Source: Actinoplanes solisilvae (lineage in GTDB: Bacteria > Actinomycetota > Actinomycetes > Mycobacteriales > Micromonosporaceae). Taken from it: 64,000 bases of DNA. Location: assembly GCF_003999975.1 (NCBI RefSeq), contig NZ_RJAC01000029.1, forward strand, positions 30,138 through 94,137. The letters are read 5' to 3'. The notes under the pieces were generated by a model. It was given only the letters and a program-made list of their open reading frames with translations. It ran no database searches and was not told the DNA's origin. This document shows positions 57,885 to 64,000 of the stretch, piece by piece (within the stretch, counting starts at the first letter, position 1; every line of letters starts with the position of its first letter). The translations under genes and the position numbers were made by a program.

Positions 57885-58215
57885 ACGAAACCACGAGCCT
57901 GCGGTCGGCAACGACGAGGAGTACCGCGGGCCGGCAGTCCTGACGTTCGCCGAAGCCGGAGCCGGAGCCGAGGCCGGCGACGGTCACCCGGTCCAGATCC
58001 GGATGTGGGCGCGCTTCGAGCCGGTCGAGGGCCGGTTCCGCTGGGCCGGCCGCACCGCCCCCGACGCCGTTCTGCTGGAACGAACGACGACCGGCCTGCG
58101 CGATGCTCGACTATCGATAGGCGATTATCGAGCGGTGGCCGTCCGGCTGAGCGAACCCGACCCGTGGGGTGGGGTCCGGCTGACCGGAATCGGCACGCCG
58201 CCGTGGTTCTCGTGA
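57874..58215 (+). CDS. DUF4873 domain protein
   Basis: 113 residues from the GTG at 57874, overlapping the tetR stop by 11 bp. Its compact beta-rich domain has RMWARFEPVEGRFRWAGRTA and VAVRLSEPDPWGGVRLTGIG. DUF4873 often occurs fused to, or next to, flavin monooxygenases and may help them bind substrate, but its role is unknown. It is followed by the monooxygenase gene with a GTGA overlap, which supports a partnership. Confidence 0.88.
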   Translation: MNDERNHEPAVGNDEEYRGPAVLTFAEAGAGAEAGDGHPVQIRMWARFEPVEGRFRWAGRTAPDAVLLERTTTGLRDARLSIGDYRAVAVRLSEPDPWGGVRLTGIGTPPWFS

Positions 58216-59708
58216 CGGCCGCAGAGCCCGACCCGGGCGTGCCGGCCACCGGCCCGCAGAGCTCCGAACCGCGCGCTCCGCACTACGACGTGCTCATCGT
58301 CGGGGCGGGACTGTCCGGGATCGGCGCGGCCTGGCGCCTGCGCGAGGCGTTCCCCGGCAAGACGCTATCGATTATCGAGGCTCGAGAGGCGATCGGCGGC
58401 ACCTGGGACCTGTTCCGCTATCCCGGCGTGCGCTCCGACTCCGACATGTTCACGCTCAGCTACCCGTTCCGGCCGTGGACCGACACGCAGTCGCTCGCCT
58501 CCGGCGACAAGATCCGCGACTACATCCAGCGGACCGCCGACGAGTCCGGCATCACCCGCGACATCCGCTTCGGCAGCAAGGTGATCGCGGCCGACTGGTC
58601 GACCCCGGACGCCCGCTGGACCGTGCGCCTCGCCGACGATTCCACGCTGACCTGCGATTTCCTGTACGCCTGCACGGGGTATTACTCGTACGACAGCGGC
58701 TACCAACCCGATTTCCCGGGGCTCGGCTCGTTCAAAGGCCGGCTCGTTCACCCGCAGTTCTGGCCGGCCGACCTCGACCACACCGGCAAGCGCGTTGTCG
58801 TCATCGGCAGCGGCGCGACCGCCGTGACCCTGGTGCCCGCGATGGCGCCGACCGCCGCGCACGTGACCATGCTGCAGCGCTCCCCGTCCTATCTGACCTC
58901 GCTGCCCGCCCGCGACGTCGTGGCCGGCACGCTGCGGCGCCTGCTGCCCGCACGCGCCGCCAGCACACTCACCCGGGCCAAGAACGTGCTGCTCACGCAG
59001 GGCTTCTACCAGCTCGCCCGGCGGCGGCCACAGCGGGTGCGGTCGATGCTGCGCAAGCTGGCCATCCGCGGACTGGGCGACGAGGCCTATGTGGACGAGC
59101 ACTTCAAGCCCCGTTACGACCCGTGGGATCAGCGGCTCTGCGTGATCCCGGGCGGCGACCTGTGGGAGGAGATCCGGGCCGGCCGTGCCTCGGTCGTCAC
59201 CGACCACATCGATACGTTCGTGCCGTCGGGCGTGCGGCTGCGGTCGGGCCGCGTGCTCGAGGCCGACATCGTGGTCTCGGCGACCGGTCTCACGCTGCTG
59301 CCGATCGGGGGAATCGACCTCACCGTCGACGGCGATCCCGTGAAGATCGGCGAACGGGCGGCGTACCGCGGTCTGATGCTCAGCGGGGTGCCGAACCTGG
59401 CCTACTGCATCGGCTACACGAACGCCTCGTGGACGCTGCGGGCCGACCTGTCCCACCGCTACGTCGTACGGTTGTTGCGCCATCTCGACCGGCGCGGCCT
59501 CGCCGTCGCCACGCCGACGACCCCCGGTGGTCAGGGCCGCCCGCTGCTCGATCTCTCCTCCGGGTATGTGCAACGCGCGCTGGACGTCTTCCCGAGGCAG
59601 GGCGACCGGGACCCCTGGCTCGTGCGGCAGAACTACCTGCGCGACCTGATCACGAGTCCCCGGGCCGACGTGACCCGCGACATGACCTTCCAGGAGGCCC
59701 GCTCATGA
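58212..59708 (+). CDS. Baeyer-Villiger-type flavin monooxygenase (MymA-like)
   Basis: 498 residues from the GTG at 58212 (GTGA overlap). The FAD site is GAGLSGIG (31-38), NADPH site GSGATAV (199-205), and the Baeyer-Villiger fingerprint FKGRLVHPQFWP lies at 174-185 (pattern F-x-G-x3-H-x3-W-P); GGTWDLFRYPGVRSDSDMF is also typical. It would insert oxygen next to a ketone or oxidise a heteroatom, using NADPH and O2 in the cytosol. The operon with DUF4873, SDR and an alpha/beta hydrolase recalls the Mycobacterium mymA (Rv3083) operon, involved in fatty-acid modification of the envelope. Confidence 0.95.
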   Translation: MTAAEPDPGVPATGPQSSEPRAPHYDVLIVGAGLSGIGAAWRLREAFPGKTLSIIEAREAIGGTWDLFRYPGVRSDSDMFTLSYPFRPWTDTQSLASGDKIRDYIQRTADESGITRDIRFGSKVIAADWSTPDARWTVRLADDSTLTCDFLYACTGYYSYDSGYQPDFPGLGSFKGRLVHPQFWPADLDHTGKRVVVIGSGATAVTLVPAMAPTAAHVTMLQRSPSYLTSLPARDVVAGTLRRLLPARAASTLTRAKNVLLTQGFYQLARRRPQRVRSMLRKLAIRGLGDEAYVDEHFKPRYDPWDQRLCVIPGGDLWEEIRAGRASVVTDHIDTFVPSGVRLRSGRVLEADIVVSATGLTLLPIGGIDLTVDGDPVKIGERAAYRGLMLSGVPNLAYCIGYTNASWTLRADLSHRYVVRLLRHLDRRGLAVATPTTPGGQGRPLLDLSSGYVQRALDVFPRQGDRDPWLVRQNYLRDLITSPRADVTRDMTFQEARS

Positions 59709-60643
59709 CCGCCCCCTACCGTTTCGCCGGCCGCACCGCCGTGCTGACCGGCGCCGCGAGTGGCATCGGCGAACAGATCGCGTACGGGCTGGCCCGCCGA
59801 GGCAGCCACGTGGTGCTGGTCGACCGGGACGCGACCGGGCTCACCGCCGTCGCCGACCGGGTCCGCGCCGACCACCCCGCCCTGGTCGTCGAAACCATCG
59901 TGGCCGACCTCGCCGAACGAGCCGCGGTCTCCGCCGTCGCCGATCAGGTTCTCGCCTCGCATCCGGCGTTGGGGCTGCTCGTGAACAACGCCGGGATCGC
60001 CCTGGGCGGGCGCTTCGACCAGGTCACGATCGACGAGTTCGAGACCGTCATGAACGTGAACTTCCGCGCCCCGATGCTGCTGACGCACGCGCTGCTGCCC
60101 GCTCTGAAGGCCGCGCCCGGCAGCCATCTCGTGAACGTGTCGAGTTTGTTCGGCCTGATCGCGCCGTACGGGCAGAGTGCCTATTCGGCGAGCAAGTTCG
60201 CGCTGCGCGGGCTGAGCGGGGTGTTGCGGGCCGAACTGGCCGAGAACGACATCGGCGTGACGACGGTGCATCCCGGCGGCATCCGTACGAGCATCGCCGC
60301 CAGCGCCCTGGTCGGCAGCGGGGTCCCCGCCTCGGAGTTCGAGCCGAACCGCCGCCTGTTCGACGCGCTGCTGACGTTCCCGCCGTCGAAGGCCGCCGAG
60401 CAGATCCTCCGGGCGGTGGCCCGCCGCAAGGCCCGGCTGCTGATCGCGTCGAGCGCGAAACTTCCCGACATGCTCGCGCGCCTGGCGCCGGTCGGTCATA
60501 CCCGGATCATGCAGGTACTGACCGCCGCGATGACCAGCCGCTCGCGCCCGTCCGCCGCCCCTGCTCCCACTCCCCCGGCCGCCCCCGCTCCTTCCGCCGC
60601 CCCCGCTCCTTCCGCCGTCCCCGTCCCCGAGGCCGACCGATGA
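59705..60643 (+). CDS. Short-chain dehydrogenase/reductase with Pro/Ala-rich tail
   Basis: 312 residues from an ATG overlapping the monooxygenase stop. SDR motifs: TGAASGIG (15-22), NNAG (about 95-98), Ser in VNVSSLFG and YSASK near 160-164. It probably oxidises an alcohol to the ketone used by the monooxygenase, or reduces the product. The last ~35 residues (SAAPAPTPPAAPAPSAAPAP) are a Pro/Ala tail encoded by an 18-bp repeated unit; it lies outside the SDR fold and may be a flexible linker. It overlaps the next gene by four bases. Confidence 0.94.
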   Translation: MTAPYRFAGRTAVLTGAASGIGEQIAYGLARRGSHVVLVDRDATGLTAVADRVRADHPALVVETIVADLAERAAVSAVADQVLASHPALGLLVNNAGIALGGRFDQVTIDEFETVMNVNFRAPMLLTHALLPALKAAPGSHLVNVSSLFGLIAPYGQSAYSASKFALRGLSGVLRAELAENDIGVTTVHPGGIRTSIAASALVGSGVPASEFEPNRRLFDALLTFPPSKAAEQILRAVARRKARLLIASSAKLPDMLARLAPVGHTRIMQVLTAAMTSRSRPSAAPAPTPPAAPAPSAAPAPSAVPVPEADR

Positions 60644-61479
60644 GCTGGGTCGACGTTGGCGGGAGCCGCATCCGTTACGTGGCGAGCGGTCCCGCCGACG
60701 CCCCGCCGGTCGTTATGCTGCACGGCATCGGCCGCAGCCTCGAGGACTGGGAGCCGCAGCGCGAGTTCCTCGACCCCGACCACCGGGTCATCAACATCGA
60801 CATGCCCGGCCTCGGCCTCTCCCAGCGCCTCACCGTCCCCACCACATTGGACTCCCTGGCCGACGGCGTGTGGGCCATCCTCGACGCCCTGGGCGAGACC
60901 CGCCCCGCCCACCTGATGGGCAACTCCCTGGGCGGCGCTGTCGCCATGCGCATGCTCGCCGACACTCCCGACCGCGTGTCCACGCTGACCCTGGCCAACA
61001 GCGCCGGCTTCGGCAAAGAGGTGACGTTCGCCCTGCGCATGCTGGCGATCCCTCTGCTGGGCCGCCCGCTGCTGAGCCGCATCGACCCCCGAGTGGCCCG
61101 CCGCGTCGAACGCTCCCTCTTCTACGACCGCTGCCACGTGACCGACGACCGCGTAGCGATGGCCGTCCGATGCGGCCAGCAGCCCGACTTCGCCCGCGTC
61201 TACCTGGAGATAGCCCGAGCCCTGGGCGGTTTCCGGGGCATAGCCGCCCGCTGGCGCGAAGACCTGCTCCCCCGCGTGGCCGCCACCGCCAAGCCCACCC
61301 TGATCGTCTGGGGCGACCGCGACCTGATCCTCCCCGCCACCCACCTGCCCGCCGCCACCGCGGCCCTGCCCCACGCCCGCTCGCACCTGTTCCCCGACAC
61401 CGGCCACATGCCCCAGCTGGAGCGCCCCGCCGAGTTCGCCGCCCTCACCCGCCCCCTGCTGGCCGAGGTGAACGCCTGA
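60640..61479 (+). CDS. Alpha/beta hydrolase
   Basis: 279 residues. The nucleophile elbow GNSLGG holds the catalytic serine at about residue 95; HG in VMLHGIGRS (about 28) forms the oxyanion hole; the Asp is in VWGDRDLIL (about 226) and the His in DTGHMPQLE (about 255). It is an esterase- or lipase-type enzyme that could hydrolyse the ester made by the Baeyer-Villiger enzyme. It is the last of the five plus-strand genes with overlapping junctions; after its stop no strong hairpin is obvious. Confidence 0.95.
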   Translation: MSWVDVGGSRIRYVASGPADAPPVVMLHGIGRSLEDWEPQREFLDPDHRVINIDMPGLGLSQRLTVPTTLDSLADGVWAILDALGETRPAHLMGNSLGGAVAMRMLADTPDRVSTLTLANSAGFGKEVTFALRMLAIPLLGRPLLSRIDPRVARRVERSLFYDRCHVTDDRVAMAVRCGQQPDFARVYLEIARALGGFRGIAARWREDLLPRVAATAKPTLIVWGDRDLILPATHLPAATAALPHARSHLFPDTGHMPQLERPAEFAALTRPLLAEVNA

Positions 61480-61721
61480 GCTGCACAGCTTTCGTCGTGA
61501 AGGCCGGTCGCCGGTGGTCCCGGGTCAGCGTCCGCTTCGTGTGGCTGTCTGCTCCAGCGGGGTGGTCGCGCGGGCTTCCCGGGCGCGCGGGCGTCGTGGT
61601 GCGGCGCAGTGCTGCACAACGGTGCCACGACGGCGAGCGGCCTCGACGGCCTGGGCGATAGTCCGGCGACCGTGATCGCCCGCGCCGAGGGTCAGCGGCA
61701 AACATCGACCCCGAAGGCTCT
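61480..61721. other. Intergenic stretch between convergent genes
   Basis: 242 bp with no credible gene. It holds scattered GC-rich inverted segments but no clear hairpin with T-run. Confidence 0.4.
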
Positions 61722-62111
61722 CTAAGCCCGGCTTCGCACCACGGCGAGCTGGTGGATCGCCGCGAGCGGGACGACGCCGACGACGTACCACAGTAGGTCG
61801 GCCGGATCGAAGGCGACGCCCAGCGCGAGCCGGGCCAGCCAACTGTGCGACGACAATTCCGCCGGGAGCCCGGTCAGTTGGAAAAGCTCGATCGCCCAGC
61901 AGAACGTGATCGCGGCGGTGGCGGCCCCGAGCGGGCGCGCCTTGGGAGCGAGCACGAACACCCCGGCGTACATCATCGCGGCGTAGAGGGCCGTCCCCGA
62001 GTACTGCGACAGAGCACCGGAGCTGTCCACCACAGCGCGCCCGGACAGCGCCCGAATCCCCAGCGCCACAGCCAGCAACCCACCCGCGGCGACCACCGCC
62101 GCCACCCTCAC
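61722..62111 (-). CDS. DUF2809 membrane protein
   Basis: 129 residues from a GTG that overlaps the MFS stop (GTGA). Four hydrophobic helices are visible, including VAAVVAAGGLLAVALGIRAL and WYVVGVVPLAAIHQLAVV; the central AAITFCWAIELFQLTGLP and FDPADLLWYVVG are typical of DUF2809 and VanZ-like proteins. Function unknown. The overlap with the transporter suggests they work or at least are expressed together. Confidence 0.85.
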   Translation of the reverse strand: MRVAAVVAAGGLLAVALGIRALSGRAVVDSSGALSQYSGTALYAAMMYAGVFVLAPKARPLGAATAAITFCWAIELFQLTGLPAELSSHSWLARLALGVAFDPADLLWYVVGVVPLAAIHQLAVVRSRA

Positions 62112-63256
62112 CCGCAACACGCCGCCACCGTACGGCCCTTGATCAAGCGGGCTGAGAGGACGATCAGCGCGACGCCGGCCAGCGCACCGAGCAGGATGCC
62201 GGCGCGCAGGTCGGCCCAGCCCGCGACGGCTCCGACGAGCACGGGGGCCAGCAGGAAACCGATCCGTTCGACCCAGGTGACGTAGGCGAGCTGGGCTACG
62301 GTGCCGGCTGCGGTGAGCACGGTCGGGTAGAGAGCCGAGACGCCGGCGCCGGCCAGCGCGAACGCCGCGATCGCGGTGGCCGGGTGAGTGCTGAGGGCAG
62401 CACCGGCCAGGGCGGCGACGAGAAGCGCGGCCTGGGTTCGTACGACGGGGGTCGTGCCGAAGCGTTCGATGAGCCGGTCGTTGAGCAGGCGGGCCACGGT
62501 CATCGCGGCCACGAACGCGAGGTAGGCGCCGGCGGCGAGCCCGGGGCCGGCGTCCAGCTCGTCCCGTACGTAGACCGCCGACCACGTGGACGGCACGTCC
62601 TCGGCGAACGCGACCAGCAGCGCGACCGTTCCGAGGAGGGCCAGCCAGCCGAGGCGGCGACGCGGCCGCGGGTCGACGGGCGCGGCGTGTTCCGATACGC
62701 CGGTCTGGCGCCAGATCGCGGGCAGCAGCGCAATTGTTCCAGCGGCGAGGACGGCTCCGGAGACGGCGAGCATCATCGTGACGGAGACCCCGATGCTGGT
62801 GCACGCCGCCGCGGCCGCCCCGGCTGATACGGCGCCGATGCTCCACCACGCGTGAAAGCCGTTGATCATCGGGCGGTTCCGGCTCCGCTGGACGGCGAGC
62901 GCCATGGTGTTCAGCGCGACGTCCATGATCGCGTCGAGGATCCCGAAGAGCGCGAAGACCGCGGCGAGCCCGGCCGCCGACGGCAGCTCGGCCGGCAGCC
63001 AGAGCACCGCGCAGTAGATCAGGATGCAGGTCGCCACGACCGGTCCGGCGCCGAAGCCTCGGGTGACCCGGCCCGCCACCGGGCCGGCGATCAGAGCCCC
63101 GACCGACGCGGCGGCGACCACGGCTCCGAGGGCGGGATCGTCCAGCCCGGCCCGTTCCTTGATGGTCGGCAGGTGGGGCAGCACGCTGGCGAACAGCGCA
63201 CCGTTGGCGAAGAAGACGAGCGTGACGGCGAGTCGGCGCACCGCCGACACTAACAC
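62108..63256 (-). CDS. MFS transporter
   Basis: 382 residues with about 12 membrane helices of the major facilitator type, similar in plan to YbjJ/fucose-permease-like and arabinose-efflux proteins: VTLVFFANGALFASVLPHLP in helix 1, FGILDAIMDVALNTMALAVQ and INGFHAWWSIGAVSAGAAAA in the middle. The substrate is unknown; sugars or small drugs are likely. The start is a GTG at 63256, or another at 63250; a 12-bp palindrome begins at the first. It is divergent from the DinB gene and coupled to DUF2809. Confidence 0.9.
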   Translation of the reverse strand: MLVSAVRRLAVTLVFFANGALFASVLPHLPTIKERAGLDDPALGAVVAAASVGALIAGPVAGRVTRGFGAGPVVATCILIYCAVLWLPAELPSAAGLAAVFALFGILDAIMDVALNTMALAVQRSRNRPMINGFHAWWSIGAVSAGAAAAACTSIGVSVTMMLAVSGAVLAAGTIALLPAIWRQTGVSEHAAPVDPRPRRRLGWLALLGTVALLVAFAEDVPSTWSAVYVRDELDAGPGLAAGAYLAFVAAMTVARLLNDRLIERFGTTPVVRTQAALLVAALAGAALSTHPATAIAAFALAGAGVSALYPTVLTAAGTVAQLAYVTWVERIGFLLAPVLVGAVAGWADLRAGILLGALAGVALIVLSARLIKGRTVAACCG

Positions 63257-63288
63257 CCGGTTCCGGAAGCAGACTGTCCGGAACCGGG
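63256..63288. promoter_or_regulatory. 12-bp perfect inverted repeat between MFS and DinB genes
   Basis: CCCGGTTCCGGA (63256-63267) and TCCGGAACCGGG (63277-63288) are exact reverse complements with a 9-bp spacer. It overlaps the first possible MFS start and ends 15 bp before the DinB ATG, so a bound regulator would control both genes. Confidence 0.65.
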
Positions 63289-63302
63289 CCTACGGTGTGG
63301 GA

Positions 63303-63884
63303 ATGACGATCGATATTCCGTGGGAACCCCCGCTGGCCGGTGATGAGACCGGGCATCTGCTCGGGGCGCTCGAGCGGCTGCGGACGACGTTCCGGTACAA
63401 GGCTGACGGCCTCGACGCGGCCGGGCTCAACACTCGGATCGGTGCCTCCACCCTCACGTTGGGCGGGCTGCTCAAGCATCTGACGCTGGTCGAGGACTAC
63501 CAGATCGCCGTCAAGTTCTCGGGCGGCGAGCTGAGTGGGGAGCCGTGGGACAGCCGTGACTCGTACGACGAGGACTGGGAGTTCACGAGCGCGGCCAAGG
63601 ACCGGCCCGAGGATCTGTACGGGTGGTACGACGACGCGGTCGAGCGGTCCCGGGCGCGCCTCGACGCGGCGATCGCCGACGAGGGTCTGGATCAGCTCGC
63701 GGTCACGGCGTTTCCCGACGGCAATCGGTTCAGCCTGCGGCGGTTCGTGTTCGACCTGCTCGAGGAGTACGGGCGGCACACCGGGCACGCCGACCTGCTG
63801 CGCGAGGCGGTCGACGGGCGTACGGGCGAGGACCCGCCGAACGACTGGCGGCCCGTCTCGGGACGATTCGTGCTGCCGGGTTAA
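63303..63884 (+). CDS. DinB / DUF664 family protein
   Basis: 193 residues from the ATG at 63303. The DinB bundle is evident: LGGLLKHLTLVEDYQIAVKF (about 55-74, first metal His) and LLEEYGRHTGHADLLREAVD (about 158-177, HTGH pair), the same metal set as the protein at 13067-13582. Related actinobacterial proteins are often annotated mycothiol transferases. The substrate is unknown. It is divergent from the MFS gene across a perfect palindrome, and its stop overlaps the stop of the convergent gene at the right edge. Confidence 0.88.
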   Translation: MTIDIPWEPPLAGDETGHLLGALERLRTTFRYKADGLDAAGLNTRIGASTLTLGGLLKHLTLVEDYQIAVKFSGGELSGEPWDSRDSYDEDWEFTSAAKDRPEDLYGWYDDAVERSRARLDAAIADEGLDQLAVTAFPDGNRFSLRRFVFDLLEEYGRHTGHADLLREAVDGRTGEDPPNDWRPVSGRFVLPG

Positions 63885-64000
63885 GCGCCTGGCCAGAAGT
63901 TTTGTCCGTAACCCGGCGGCAGCCAGGGTGAGGTCCAGGGCGCGGCGGTGGTCAGGTTCTGGCTGTCGGTGCGGTGCTGGAAGAAGGCATGGGCTTGGCG
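63881..64000 (-). CDS. 3' end of a gene cut by the window edge
   Basis: 39 codons remain, ending with TTAAPWTSPWLPPGYGQNFW and three further residues before the TAA, whose complement overlaps the DinB stop. The start lies outside the window, so the family cannot be given. The aromatic, proline-rich tail suggests a beta-rich C-terminus. Confidence 0.6.
   Translation of the reverse strand, partial: RQAHAFFQHRTDSQNLTTAAPWTSPWLPPGYGQNFWPGA

Noticed and set aside
60540..60640. Pro/Ala repeat at the SDR 3' end as a separate gene or regulatory repeat
   Set aside because: It continues the SDR frame without interruption to the overlapping stop, so it is a protein tail.

Overview
The window reads as chromosomal DNA of a high-GC, mycelial-type actinobacterium. 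GC-rich third codon positions, GTG/TTG starts, many overlapping stop-start (ATGA/GTGA) junctions, a mycothiol-dependent-isomerase-type protein, DUF222/HNH (13E12-like) and MmyB-type regulators, and a NnaR-type nitrogen regulator all point that way. The gene mix resembles Actinoplanes and other Micromonosporaceae, but the genus is an inference.

Left edge (0-9.2 kb): a low-GC tyrosine recombinase ends 37 bp from a 3'-truncated SIS-domain gene, which looks like the edge of an integrated element. Next come an RpiR regulator with a divergent BadF/BadG-type sugar kinase, a HAD phosphatase, an AhpD-like protein, a DUF3500 protein, and a secreted GH13 alpha-amylase with a C-terminal starch-binding domain and palindromic operators upstream.

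9.2-15.5 kb: a mycothiol-dependent-type enzyme, a GNAT acetyltransferase, a first divergent MmyB-regulator/SDR pair, a DinB protein and a HEAT-repeat protein.

15.5-34 kb is a decayed accessory region. It holds an internally deleted HelD/HelR-like gene, a broken two-component system, an ABC-ATPase remnant, frameshifted genes, and at least three families of short dispersed repeats. One 26-52 bp repeat occurs three times and replaces the end of a DUF222/HNH gene. Intact genes lie among the debris: a NUDIX hydrolase, a secreted NucA/NucB-type nuclease beside a possible ComJ-like protein, a MerR/SDR pair, a second MmyB/SDR pair with a perfect palindromic operator, and several unknowns.

34-47.3 kb: a SAM methyltransferase, a GAF-GGDEF diguanylate cyclase, an NhaA-DsbA fusion antiporter coupled to a SprT-like metalloprotein, a secreted ThuA-DUF1080-discoidin protein, a chimeric membrane/ATPase-TPR gene, a Uma2 protein, a secreted unknown and a PLP-dependent decarboxylase.

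47.4-55.6 kb is a complete assimilatory nitrate locus, all on the minus strand: nnaR-like regulator, sirohydrochlorin chelatase, nitrate reductase, NirB, NirD and NarK. Two tandem paralogous 61-residue proteins follow.

56.2-61.5 kb is a TetR-controlled oxidative module. An AurF-like diiron protein diverges from tetR, DUF4873, a Baeyer-Villiger-type monooxygenase, an SDR and an alpha/beta hydrolase; the four plus-strand junctions all overlap. The content resembles the mycobacterial mymA operon. The right end holds an MFS exporter with a DUF2809 protein, a DinB protein, and the 3' end of one more gene.
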